6,755 bases of DNA from Methylomicrobium sp. (GTDB lineage: Bacteria > Pseudomonadota > Gammaproteobacteria > Methylococcales > Methylomonadaceae). The stretch lies in NCBI GenBank assembly GCA_007135635.1, contig SLIO01000190.1:1-6755 (forward strand), read 5' to 3'. The notes below the pieces were generated by a model. It did no database searches. It was not told the origin of the DNA and saw nothing but the letters and a program-made list of their open reading frames with translations. Position numbers and translations under genes: made by a program. Numbering within the stretch: position 1 is the stretch's first letter; each line of letters opens with the position of its first letter. Positions 1 through 6,715 of the stretch are shown piece by piece.

Positions 1-80
1 ACTGAACTTTAGGAGTTAACTCCTGAAAGTAAGGAGTTAACTCCTGAAAGTTAGGAGTTAACTCCTGAAATTTAGGAGTT
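1..80. repeat. Tandem array of 14-bp palindromes, 21-bp period
   Basis: The perfect palindrome AGGAGTTAACTCCT occurs three times, at 11-24, 32-45 and 53-66. A fourth half-copy, AGGAGTT, lies at 74-80. Start-to-start distance is exactly 21 bp each time. The 7-nt spacers (25-31, 46-52, 67-73) are near-identical, GAAAGTA, GAAAGTT and GAAATTT. Bases 2-10 match the end of a preceding unit, so the array probably continues upstream of the window. Twenty-one bp is two turns of B-DNA, which would place every dyad on the same helix face. What it does is unknown: it could be a multi-site operator, a set of small hairpins in a transcript, or a neutral tandem repeat. Confidence 0.93.
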
Positions 81-230
81 TTAGAAAAAATATACACATT
101 TATAGTTGATTATTTTATATTTTTTAATTTTAATGCTAAATTTGATGAAATCAATTATTTAAAATAAAAAAAAATCTATATTTTTTTGTAACTGTTGCTT
201 TTTTAAATAAAAATAGTTAAACATAAATAA
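81..230. other. A+T-rich gene-free stretch upstream of the cofactor operon
   Basis: By hand count this 150-bp stretch has 18 G or C bases (about 12%), against roughly half G+C in the genes that follow. It contains long A and T runs and one short inverted repeat (TTGAT at 142-146, ATCAA at 150-154, 3-nt spacer). I see no plausible coding region in it. Such DNA is often bent and can act as an upstream promoter element or bind nucleoid proteins of the H-NS type, but nothing here shows which. With the palindrome array it makes up nearly all of the 303-bp non-coding left end. Confidence 0.75.
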
Positions 231-243
231 AATTTCGGCTGTA

Positions 244-274
244 TTCGAAGTGGCCTTTGAGGATCGGGTATAAT
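244..274 (+). promoter_or_regulatory. Candidate promoter of the cofactor operon
   Basis: A perfect -10 hexamer TATAAT lies at 269-274. The -35 side is poor: TTCGAA at 244-249 (19-bp spacer) is the nearest weak match, and there is no TG extension. Transcription would begin near 281, giving a leader of only about 23 nt before the ATG at 304. That leader has no clear Shine-Dalgarno sequence. The weak -35 suggests dependence on an activator or on the A+T-rich DNA upstream; this is inference. Confidence 0.5.
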
Positions 275-303
275 AGCGGACTAATTCAATTTTGATTCAA
301 TAA

Positions 304-849
304 ATGGATAAACCGCGTTTAGCTTGGGCAGTCACCGGCTCCGGGCATTATATCGAAGAATGCCTGGAATTTTTGATGACATTGGACAGTGTCGACCTTT
401 ACCTGAGCCAAGCCGGCGAGGAGGTTTTAAAGATGTACGGCATCAAACTCGACGAGGTTCGCGCCAGAATGCCGGTTTTTCGCGATAAGGCTGCTTCGTC
501 GCCGCCGGTCGGTCGTTTTTATACCGGGTATTATCATAGCTTCGTGATGGCGCCGACGACCTCGAACACCGTAGCCAAATGCATATTGGGCATTGCCGAC
601 TCACTGGTGACCAATCTTTATTCTCAGGCCGGAAAATGCCGCGTCCCCAGCATCGTCTATCCGTGCGATATCGCGCCAGAAATGGAAACCACCGCGCCGG
701 GCGGTAAGAAGGTCATGGTATATCCTCGCCCGGTCGATTTGGACGCGACCGATAAACTGCGCGACTTTCCGTATACGCAAGTCGTCGAAAGCGTTGACGA
801 ATTGATCGAGGCGGTCAATCGGCGCCTGAAATCATTGGGTGTGGCATGA
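304..849 (+). CDS. dmrB: Archaeal-type flavoprotein, probable dihydromethanopterin reductase (DmrB/AfpA family)
   Basis: A 181-aa cytoplasmic protein of the flavoprotein family that includes phosphopantothenoylcysteine decarboxylase. The N-terminal beta strand and phosphate-binding loop are visible as TGSGH (11-15). The family's flavin-site signature follows as APTTSNTVAK (83-92) and GIAD (96-99). Length and layout match the archaeoflavoprotein AfpA and the DmrB described from Burkholderia xenovorans, an FMN enzyme reducing dihydromethanopterin to tetrahydromethanopterin, the last step of H4MPT synthesis. The neighbours, all H4MPT/methylofuran-type genes, support that role over a coenzyme A role. 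It differs from DmrA, the unrelated DHFR-like reductase of Methylobacterium. The start is chosen because the family begins about six residues before this loop, although no good ribosome site precedes it. The stop overlaps the next start in ATGA (846-849). The family call is firm; the exact reaction is inferred from homology. Confidence 0.82.
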   Translation: MDKPRLAWAVTGSGHYIEECLEFLMTLDSVDLYLSQAGEEVLKMYGIKLDEVRARMPVFRDKAASSPPVGRFYTGYYHSFVMAPTTSNTVAKCILGIADSLVTNLYSQAGKCRVPSIVYPCDIAPEMETTAPGGKKVMVYPRPVDLDATDKLRDFPYTQVVESVDELIEAVNRRLKSLGVA

Positions 850-2234
850 GCGAGCACATCTTGTTTTTGACCGGAAAATTGGCCGAAAAACAATTACACC
901 AAATTCTGGAAAAAATGCAGCCGGAGTTTACCTATACGGTACATCAGCTAGGTATTAAAGTCGCTGCGTTGATGACCACTGACATGATTTGCCGTCGGCT
1001 AAAGGAAACCTATCAAGCCGACCGGATGATCCTACCTGGGCGGTGCCGGGGCGATCTGGACAAGGTGATACAACAATTCGGTTTACCGGTCGAGCGTGGC
1101 CCCGATGAGTTAAAAGATTTACCGCTATTTTTCGGCAAGGAAGCGCATAAGCCCGATCTTAGCGAATATCGCGTGAAAATTTTTGCCGAAATCGTCGATG
1201 CGCCAAATGTTTCTGTCGATGAGGTCATCGAGCGAGCTCATTATTACCGGCGTCACGGCGCCGATGTGATCGATATCGGCTGTTTGCCGGGAACGCCGTT
1301 TCCGCACATGGAAGCCATTATTCGAGCCTTAAAACAAGAAGGCTTTACGGTCAGCATCGATTCGCTCGAAGCCGACGACTTGCTCAGAGGCGGCAAGGCC
1401 GGCGCCGATTTCATGTTGAGCCTGCACGAAGGAACGCTCTGGGTCGCCGATGAAGTCGAAACGACGCCGATTCTGATTCCGGAAATACATGAAGACTTGG
1501 CGTCGCTCGATCGTGCGATCGAAGCCATGCAGGCTAAAAACCGCCCATTCCTGGTCGACCCTATTTTGGACCCGTTGCATTACGGTTTTACGCAATCGGT
1601 CGTGCGTTATCATCAGGTACGGCAAAAATATCCCGATATCGAGATCATGATGGGCGTCGGTAATATCACCGAATTGACGCATGCCGATACGGTCGGCATG
1701 AACGCGCTGTTATTGGGTATTTGCTCGGAGCTCGAGATCAATGCAATTCTCGCGACTGAAGTGAGCAAACATGCTTGCAGGGCGGTCAAGGAAGCCGATT
1801 TGGCGCGGCGTATCATGCATGCCGCGAAACAAAACAACATGTTACCCAAGCATATCGATTCGGGTTTGATGGCGCTGCACGAAACCGCGCCGTTCCCCTA
1901 TACGCTCGATGAAATCAAAGAACTGGCCGGCGAGATCACCGACCCGAGCTACCGTATTCAAACCAGCACTGAAGGGCTGCATATTTTTAACCGAGACGGT
2001 TTTCATTCGGCGACCGACCCGTTCGATTTATATCCGAAACTCGGCGTCGAAAACGACGGCGGTCACGCCTTTTATTTAGGCGTCGAACTGGCGCGTGCTG
2101 AAATCGCCTGGCAACTCGGCAAACGCTTCAATCAAGACGAGGCTTTGAGTTGGGGTTGCGCGACCGATTTATCCGAACCGACGGTCGATTTGCACAGCTT
2201 TAAACCAGCCGGCACGACGCTAAAGAAAAATTAA
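846..2234 (+). CDS. Dihydropteroate synthase-related protein of the H4MPT/methylofuran gene set
   Basis: A 462-aa soluble protein. Residues 1-105 form an N-terminal domain typical of this family (DUF6513-like), followed by a pterin-binding TIM-barrel-like region at about 108-330. Barrel landmarks recalling dihydropteroate synthase are ADVIDIGCLPGTP (139-151), VSIDS (169-173), LVDPILDP (236-243) and MMGVGNITELTHADTVGMNA (268-287). A C-terminal part (about 335-455) is rich in conserved-looking acidic and aromatic residues. This architecture is the archaeal 'dihydropteroate synthase-related' family, shared by methanogens and methylotrophs. It is not the folate enzyme FolP, which is about 280 aa and lacks the extra domains. 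Because methanopterin is built through a ribofuranosylaminobenzene route, a classical DHPS step is not obviously required, and the reaction is unresolved as far as I know. It starts inside the flavoprotein stop codon (ATGA, 846-849), implying translational coupling, and ends 4 nt before the DUF447 gene. Confidence 0.85.
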   Translation: MSEHILFLTGKLAEKQLHQILEKMQPEFTYTVHQLGIKVAALMTTDMICRRLKETYQADRMILPGRCRGDLDKVIQQFGLPVERGPDELKDLPLFFGKEAHKPDLSEYRVKIFAEIVDAPNVSVDEVIERAHYYRRHGADVIDIGCLPGTPFPHMEAIIRALKQEGFTVSIDSLEADDLLRGGKAGADFMLSLHEGTLWVADEVETTPILIPEIHEDLASLDRAIEAMQAKNRPFLVDPILDPLHYGFTQSVVRYHQVRQKYPDIEIMMGVGNITELTHADTVGMNALLLGICSELEINAILATEVSKHACRAVKEADLARRIMHAAKQNNMLPKHIDSGLMALHETAPFPYTLDEIKELAGEITDPSYRIQTSTEGLHIFNRDGFHSATDPFDLYPKLGVENDGGHAFYLGVELARAEIAWQLGKRFNQDEALSWGCATDLSEPTVDLHSFKPAGTTLKKN

Positions 2235-2238
2235 ACCG

Positions 2239-2802
2239 ATGATTTTAGAAACAATAATCACCACACAAAATTCAGAAGGCAGGGCGCATATTGCGCCAAT
2301 GGGTATTCATCGGCACGATGAAACATTGATCATTTTACCGTTCCGGCCGTCGACGACGCTCGACAATCTTTTAGCCAGCGGCAATGCAGTGATCAATTAT
2401 TGCGATGATGTCAGGGTGTTTGCCGGTTGTTTGACGGGACGACGCGACTGGCCGTTGATCGAGGCCGACAAAATTGCCGGCAAGGTGTTGGCATGCGCAT
2501 TGGCGCATAGCGAAGTCGAAGTGGTTCGTGTTGAAGAAGACACGGTTCGGCCGAAGCTGTTCTGCAAAATTATTCATACGGTCAATCATGCGCCGTTCAT
2601 GGGTTTCAATCGGGCTCAGTATTCGGTCTTGGAAGCGGCGATTTTGGTCAGTCGGCGGGGTATGTTGCCGCAAGAAAAAATCGATGCGGAATTGGACTAT
2701 CTTAAAATCGGCCTAGAAAAAACCGCAAGCCCGAAGGAGCTCGAGGCGTGGTCTTGGTTAATAGCGGTCATCGAACAGCACAAACGAGAAAAGCTCGCAT
2801 GA
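2239..2802 (+). CDS. DUF447 family protein of the H4MPT/methylofuran gene set
   Basis: A 187-aa soluble protein matching the archaeal/methylotroph DUF447 family in pattern. The N-terminal half (about 1-120) reads as a flavin-reductase-like split barrel: ETIITTQNSEGRAHIAPMG (4-22), then NYCDDVRVFAGCLTG (53-67). The C-terminal part (about 124-187) looks helical, with FNRAQYSVLEAAILVSRRG (123-141). Homologues sit beside the DHPS-related and MfnB genes in methylotrophs and are linked genetically to H4MPT-dependent formaldehyde oxidation, but I know of no assigned reaction. FMN binding is a fold-based inference. The ATG at 2239 lies 4 nt after the preceding stop, with only a weak purine-rich stretch upstream, so reinitiation from the upstream gene is likely. 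Its stop overlaps the mfnB start as ATGA. Confidence 0.83.
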   Translation: MILETIITTQNSEGRAHIAPMGIHRHDETLIILPFRPSTTLDNLLASGNAVINYCDDVRVFAGCLTGRRDWPLIEADKIAGKVLACALAHSEVEVVRVEEDTVRPKLFCKIIHTVNHAPFMGFNRAQYSVLEAAILVSRRGMLPQEKIDAELDYLKIGLEKTASPKELEAWSWLIAVIEQHKREKLA

Positions 2803-3479
2803 CCGGGATGCTCGCCAGTGTCAGCAAGCTCGATGAAGCGTTGAAGATCTTGAATTTCGAAGTCGATATCATCGACTTGAAGCAGCCTTCCCAAGGCGCG
2901 TTGGGTGCGCTGGATACCATGACGGTTGCACGTATCGTCAAGGCAATCAATGGACAATGCCCAATCAGCGCGACGGTCGGCGATTTGCCGATGATTCCGG
3001 AAGTTATCGTGAGCGCGGTAACGGATATGGCGGCGACCGGCGTCGATTATATCAAGATCGGCTTTTTCCCGGGCAGCGATTGGCAAGGCACGCTGGATGC
3101 ATTGACGCCGTTGGCTCATGCTGGTTTGGCGTTAATCGGGGTTATATTTGCCGATAGCGAACTCGAATTAAATTCCGTGCCCGCATTCAAACAAGCCGGT
3201 TTCAAGGGTGTGATGTTGGATACGATGGACAAAGGCTTGGGCTCTTTGTCTCATTTTTTGTCTGAAGATGCGATCGCTGCTTTTGTGGCTAAGTGCTCGG
3301 AAGTCAAGCTATTATGCGGGCTTGCCGGGTCGCTTCGAGCCGAGGACATACCGAATTTGTTACGCCATAAACCCGATTATTTAGGTTTTAGAGGCGCCTT
3401 GTGCCGGCGGCACGATAGGACCGCACGCTTGGATGACGAGGCGATACTTGCAGTCAAAAAGGCGTTTTTGTATGGATAA
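2799..3479 (+). CDS. mfnB: (5-formylfuran-3-yl)methyl phosphate synthase MfnB
   Basis: MfnB (DUF556 family) condenses two glyceraldehyde-3-phosphate molecules into the furan phosphate precursor of methanofuran/methylofuran. The 226-aa product aligns along its length with Methanocaldococcus jannaschii MfnB (MJ1099, about 235 aa). Visible matches are IIDLKQP (24-30) with K28 at the Schiff-base lysine position, SATVGD (57-62), DYIKIG (83-88), DTMDKG (141-146) with K145 at the second catalytic lysine, GLAGS (174-178) and GFRGALC (196-202). I chose the ATG at 2799, which overlaps the previous stop in ATGA and places the first beta strand as in the family. An in-frame GTG at 2748 would add 17 residues that belong to the overlapping gene's coding region. 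In bacteria the product feeds methylofuran, cofactor of the formyltransferase/hydrolase complex in formaldehyde oxidation. Confidence 0.92.
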   Translation: MTGMLASVSKLDEALKILNFEVDIIDLKQPSQGALGALDTMTVARIVKAINGQCPISATVGDLPMIPEVIVSAVTDMAATGVDYIKIGFFPGSDWQGTLDALTPLAHAGLALIGVIFADSELELNSVPAFKQAGFKGVMLDTMDKGLGSLSHFLSEDAIAAFVAKCSEVKLLCGLAGSLRAEDIPNLLRHKPDYLGFRGALCRRHDRTARLDDEAILAVKKAFLYG

Positions 3480-3505
3480 CGAATGATGAAGGATGAGCGT
3501 CAATC

Positions 3506-4750
3506 ATGAAGAATAAAATGCCCATCACCACAAAAATTTTGATTGCGATGTGCTTGGGATTGTTAGCCGGAAGCGCGATCAATGCTTTCGGGCATGATAA
3601 TGGGCCGATTCGTGACTATCTGGTCAACGGCTTATTTCATATTGTCGGCGCATCTTTTATCAATGCATTGAAAATGCTGGTCGTGCCGTTGGTTAGCTTT
3701 TCATTGATTTGCGGTGTGTGCGGTATCGGCGACATTGCGGCGCTGGGCCGCATTGGCATTAAAGCTTTTTGTTTGTATTTGTTGACGACGGGCTTGGCGG
3801 TTGCCATGGCCCTGTTACTTGCGGTTTCGGTCGGTCCCGGACGCGATTTCGAACGTAGCAGCGATGTTGCTGAGTTCAGCGCGCCCGAAGCGCCTGGATT
3901 GGCCGAAGTGCTGATAGGCATCGTACCGAGCAATCCAATCCATGCTTTTGCCGAGGGAAATATGCTGCAGATCATTTTTTTTGTGATCCTTTTTGCGATC
4001 GCGATGATGATGGCAGGTGAAATCGGTTTGCAATTGTTGAGAACTGCCGAGCAGTTGAACGAAGTCATGATGAAACTTGTGATGCTGGTCATGCAATTCG
4101 CGCCAATCGGTGTGTTTTGTTTGATAGCGAAGAGCTTTTCCGAGCAAGGTATTGGTTTAATTGTACCAATGTTAGGTTATTTTTCGGTGGTTATCGCCAG
4201 TTTGTTTCTCCATACTTGTGTAACGTTGTGTTTGCTGTTATGGCTGATGACACGGATGAATCCATGGGAATTCATGAAAAAAATGCGTCCGGTACATATC
4301 TTTGCCTTTAGCACGGCCAGTTCGAATTCGACGATTCCGGTCAATTTGCGTGTCGTTGAACACGATTTAGGCGTGCCGAATTCGACCGCGGCATTTACGA
4401 TCCCGCTCGGTGCGACGATCAACATGGACGGCACCGCAATTATGCAAGGCGTTGCGACTGTGTTTATCGCCAACGTTTACGGCATCGAATTAGGTTTGAT
4501 GCAATATTTGACCGTCATCGGCATGTCGATATTGGCTTCGATCGGCACGGCCGGCGTTCCCGGCGTCGGTTTGATCATGCTGGCGATGGTATTCAATCAA
4601 GTCGGGCTGCCGGTCGAGGGCATTGCCTTGATTTTAGGCGTGGATCGGCTTTTAGATATGCTCAGGACAGTGGTCAACGTAACCGGTGATGCGGCGGTGA
4701 CCTGTATTGTCGCAAACGGAGAACGTAAACGTAAGCCTAAAGTTGAATAA
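3506..4750 (+). CDS. Dicarboxylate/amino acid:cation symporter (DAACS/SDF family)
   Basis: A 414-aa inner-membrane carrier of the GltPh/DctA/GltP family, of normal length. Hydrophobic segments fit eight transmembrane helices plus two re-entrant hairpins. Signature elements are present: serine-rich hairpin 1 STASSNSTIP (269-278), NMDGT (306-310), hairpin 2 GTAGVPGVG (347-355) and the TM8 run D380, D384, R387, T388, N391, matching GltPh D390, D394, R397, T398, N401. The arginine is the residue that pairs with an acidic side chain, so aspartate, glutamate or a C4-dicarboxylate is the likely substrate, driven by Na+ or H+. It starts 26 nt after mfnB, with AAGGA at 3489-3493 somewhat far upstream (12 nt); ATG 3518 is an alternative start. 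It could be the last operon gene or a separately transcribed neighbour. The exact substrate, and hence a gene symbol, cannot be assigned. Confidence 0.9.
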   Translation: MKNKMPITTKILIAMCLGLLAGSAINAFGHDNGPIRDYLVNGLFHIVGASFINALKMLVVPLVSFSLICGVCGIGDIAALGRIGIKAFCLYLLTTGLAVAMALLLAVSVGPGRDFERSSDVAEFSAPEAPGLAEVLIGIVPSNPIHAFAEGNMLQIIFFVILFAIAMMMAGEIGLQLLRTAEQLNEVMMKLVMLVMQFAPIGVFCLIAKSFSEQGIGLIVPMLGYFSVVIASLFLHTCVTLCLLLWLMTRMNPWEFMKKMRPVHIFAFSTASSNSTIPVNLRVVEHDLGVPNSTAAFTIPLGATINMDGTAIMQGVATVFIANVYGIELGLMQYLTVIGMSILASIGTAGVPGVGLIMLAMVFNQVGLPVEGIALILGVDRLLDMLRTVVNVTGDAAVTCIVANGERKRKPKVE

Positions 4751-4797
4751 TTAGGTCGCTATTTTTGAGGGTAAAATGCATTTTCCGGAGTCATGGT

Positions 4798-4822
4798 AAA
4801 TCGATTAAAGATACGATTTTTT
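4798..4822 (+). terminator. Weak candidate terminator after the symporter gene
   Basis: AAATCG (4798-4803) and CGATTT (4814-4819) can pair around a 10-nt loop, and the right arm runs into a T tract ending at 4822. The stem has only two G-C pairs, so it would be unstable. It is placed sensibly, about 50 nt after the symporter stop, but may be chance. Confidence 0.28.
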
Positions 4823-4890
4823 GTTTGATCAATGCGGCAACTAACTCAATACAGCGAAGACAAAGCTTGGATAGAGATGTCTTGTAAATT

Positions 4891-4933
4891 CAGCAATTCC
4901 CAGTTTAAGGATTTTCGTCATTGGGAATTGCTG
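4891..4933. repeat. Perfect 12-bp inverted repeat upstream of dapA
   Basis: CAGCAATTCCCA (4891-4902) is the exact reverse complement of TGGGAATTGCTG (4922-4933), with a 19-nt centre that can add a G-T and a T-A pair. No T run follows either arm, so it is not a standard intrinsic terminator. It could be a hairpin that ends or protects the upstream transcript, a copy of a dispersed intergenic repeat, or a regulator site for dapA. It lies immediately before a TGTTATAAA promoter-like sequence (4932-4940). Confidence 0.85.
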
Positions 4934-4969
4934 TTATAAATTCTTTACACTGGGATTTGTCTATTTGCT

Positions 4970-4978
4970 TGTTATAAT
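4970..4978 (+). promoter_or_regulatory. Extended -10 promoter for dapA
   Basis: TGTTATAAT combines a perfect -10 hexamer (4973-4978) with the TG extension, which lowers the need for a -35 box. None is seen at normal spacing; TTTACA at 4944-4949 is 23 bp away, too far. Transcription would start near 4985, leaving a leader of about 37 nt before dapA. A similar TGTTATAAA at 4932-4940 may be a second, upstream start. Confidence 0.62.
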
Positions 4979-5010
4979 GCGCGGTATTTTTACAATTGCT
5001 TAACAGGTTC

Positions 5011-5015
5011 GAGAG
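5011..5015 (+). promoter_or_regulatory. Ribosome binding site of dapA
   Basis: GAGAG lies 6 nt before the ATG at 5022. It supports this start, which also gives the product the E. coli DapA residue numbering. Confidence 0.55.
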
Positions 5016-5021
5016 ATTGGG

Positions 5022-5897
5022 ATGATTCAAGGCAGTATTGTAGCGCTGGTTACACCGATGACGGAAAACGGTTCGATTGACAAGGACAGCTTAAAAAAAT
5101 TGGTCGAATTTCATATCGATCAAGGTACGGACTCGATTGTCGCTGTCGGCACGACAGGCGAGTCGGCAACGCTCGATGAAGATGAGCATTGCGATTTTAT
5201 AGGATCGGTGGTCGATTATGCCGGGGGCAGAATTCCAATCATTGCCGGGACCGGCGCCAATTCGACGACCGAAGCTATCGAATTAACGAATAGAGCGAAA
5301 GAGGTCGGGGCCAATGCGTGCCTTTTGGTGACGCCTTACTATAACAAACCGACACAGGAAGGGTTGTATCTTCATTTTAAAGCCGTTGCCGAGGCGGTCG
5401 ATATTCCGCAAATCCTCTATAATGTCCCGGGGCGCACGGCTTGCGATATGTTGCCGGAAACGGTGGCTCGCTTGTCTGTTATCGATAATATTATTGGTAT
5501 CAAGGAGGCTACCGGTAAATTAGAGAGGGTCAAGAAATTACGCGACTTATGCGGTGAGACCTTTGCGCTGTATACCGGCGATGATGCGACAAGCTGCGAA
5601 TTTTGTTTACTGGGTGGAAATGGCACGATCACCGTAACCGGAAATGTTGCGCCGAGATTGGTCCATGAAATGATAACCGCCGCGATTGACGGCGATCGCG
5701 AGACCGCCCTGGCCATCGATGCAAAACTAACCGGATTGCACAAGCAGTTGTTCATTCAATCGAATCCGATACCGGTCAAATGGGCATTGATGGAAATGGG
5801 TTTGATTCAAAAAGGTATCCGTTTGCCGTTAACTTGGCTGACCGAAGATTGTTATGACGTAGTGCGTAGCGCAATGCGTCAAGCGGAGTTGATTTGA
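5022..5897 (+). CDS. dapA: 4-hydroxy-tetrahydrodipicolinate synthase DapA
   Basis: DapA condenses pyruvate with aspartate-4-semialdehyde, the first committed step to diaminopimelate and lysine, in the cytoplasm. The 291-aa product has the full TIM barrel plus C-terminal helices (E. coli protein 292 aa) and keeps the E. coli numbering of key residues: T44 and T45 in GTTGES (43-48), Y106 and Y107 in TPYYNKP (104-110), Y133 and R138 in YNVPGRT (133-139), and the Schiff-base lysine K161 in GIKEATG (159-165). It has its own extended -10 promoter and heads a dapA-bamC pair, the stop overlapping the bamC start. I see no lysine riboswitch in the 271-bp upstream gap. Regulation of the enzyme by lysine is usual in Gram-negative relatives but cannot be read here. 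Confidence 0.97.
   Translation: MIQGSIVALVTPMTENGSIDKDSLKKLVEFHIDQGTDSIVAVGTTGESATLDEDEHCDFIGSVVDYAGGRIPIIAGTGANSTTEAIELTNRAKEVGANACLLVTPYYNKPTQEGLYLHFKAVAEAVDIPQILYNVPGRTACDMLPETVARLSVIDNIIGIKEATGKLERVKKLRDLCGETFALYTGDDATSCEFCLLGGNGTITVTGNVAPRLVHEMITAAIDGDRETALAIDAKLTGLHKQLFIQSNPIPVKWALMEMGLIQKGIRLPLTWLTEDCYDVVRSAMRQAELI
5885..5888 (+). promoter_or_regulatory. Ribosome binding site of bamC, deciding the start
   Basis: GGAG sits 5 nt before a TTG at 5894 but 14 nt before the first ATG at 5903. The spacing favours the rare TTG start, which overlaps the dapA stop as TTGA (5894-5897). Confidence 0.5.
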
Positions 5898-6535
5898 AAT
5901 TCATGAAGCGCATCTTTGCCGCTTTACTATACCTGACCATTCTGCCTTTCGTGGCGGGTAGCGGGTGTAGCACGATCAAAAGCTGGTTTCCCGATAAAGA
6001 AAAAGATTACCAATTTAGAACCGAAATACCGGAATTGGTGCTACCTAAGGAGTTGAGCGTTCAAAAAGTAGAACGGCCGACAATAATCCCGAGAGTCGAT
6101 CTAAGGCATGTCGATACCACTCAAGTGGTCGATGATGTCGACAAGGTCACTCAGGTCGAGCGGGTCGCCACTGCCGATGCGGTCGTGCTCAGGATTAATG
6201 AACCCGTCGGAAAAGCCTGGCGTATCGTCGGTAAAGCTTTGGCAAGACAGTCGATTGAAATTGTTGCGCGTGATAGATCGTTGGCAACCTATATCGTGCA
6301 GTACGATCCTGAAGAACAGAAAGTGACCGACGATTCCTTTTGGGATGAGATTCTGTTCGTTTTTGGCCTATACGGATCTAAGGAAAAAGAATACCGCGTA
6401 AGGCTAATCGAACACGAACAATTCACCGAAGTCATGGTGAGGGATGAGACCAACAAAGCCGTATCGAGCGGCGACGGCCTGACTTTGTTGCTGACGATTC
6501 AGCAGGCAATTGAAGACGATCTTGCCGGTCAATAG
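5894..6535 (+). CDS. bamC: Outer membrane protein assembly lipoprotein BamC (NlpB/DapX), short form
   Basis: BamC is an accessory lipoprotein of the BAM complex, which inserts beta-barrel proteins into the outer membrane; it binds BamD. The product is 213 aa from TTG 5894, or 210 aa from ATG 5903. Residues 1-24 form a signal peptide with basic start and hydrophobic core, then C25 as the probable lipidated cysteine; the box GSG-C is atypical because position -3 is G rather than L. Residues about 38-55 resemble the extended segment that contacts BamD in E. coli. A VD-rich linker (about 68-90) leads to one helix-grip domain (about 93-209). E. coli BamC (344 aa) has two such domains, so this is a one-domain form, with no sign of frameshift. 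The position after dapA is the same as in E. coli and supports the call. Confidence 0.8.
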   Translation: MKFMKRIFAALLYLTILPFVAGSGCSTIKSWFPDKEKDYQFRTEIPELVLPKELSVQKVERPTIIPRVDLRHVDTTQVVDDVDKVTQVERVATADAVVLRINEPVGKAWRIVGKALARQSIEIVARDRSLATYIVQYDPEEQKVTDDSFWDEILFVFGLYGSKEKEYRVRLIEHEQFTEVMVRDETNKAVSSGDGLTLLLTIQQAIEDDLAGQ

Positions 6536-6715
6536 GCGGCATTTGATGACCGATTAGGTTGCATACTTTCGCCGCGAAACTTACGACGTTGAGTAATCCA
6601 TTTTTTCGTTCTCCTTATCGAACGATTTAGTCTTTTTCAAGACGCCCTTGGCATTATCCTCTTGATTTTCTGTATCGTTACCTTGTTTTGAACTTTATCT
6701 CTTAACGGATTCCCC
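6536..6715. other. Intergenic gap between bamC and purL
   Basis: I find no gene, strong terminator or clear promoter in these 180 bp. The best structure is a 6-bp hairpin, TCGTTC (6606-6611) with GAACGA (6620-6625), next to T-rich sequence. A TTGATT at 6662-6667 has no matching -10 at usual spacing. A purL promoter presumably lies here but I cannot place it. Confidence 0.5.

Noticed and set aside
1..80. CRISPR array
   Set aside because: The repeats are 14-bp palindromes with near-identical 7-nt gaps, so there are no unique spacers of CRISPR length.
846..2234. Calling this gene folP
   Set aside because: It is much longer than FolP, has extra N- and C-terminal parts and sits in a methanopterin-type cluster.
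2748..2798. GTG start of mfnB at 2748
   Set aside because: The 17 extra residues lie wholly inside the DUF447 gene and do not fit the family start; ATG 2799 gives an ATGA junction like the one at 846.
3637..4147. Antisense reading frames opposite the symporter
   Set aside because: They are mirror readings of a well-supported gene, with no family pattern or ribosome site.
4773..4784. Palindrome AAAATGCATTTT after the symporter
   Set aside because: It has no loop for a hairpin and few G-C pairs; at this A+T content it can be chance.
4751..5021. Lysine riboswitch ahead of dapA
   Set aside because: The expected leader is only about 37 nt, and I see no conserved lysine-aptamer pattern in the gap.
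6606..6625. Terminator after bamC
   Set aside because: Only six base pairs, an 8-nt loop and no clean T run directly after the right arm.
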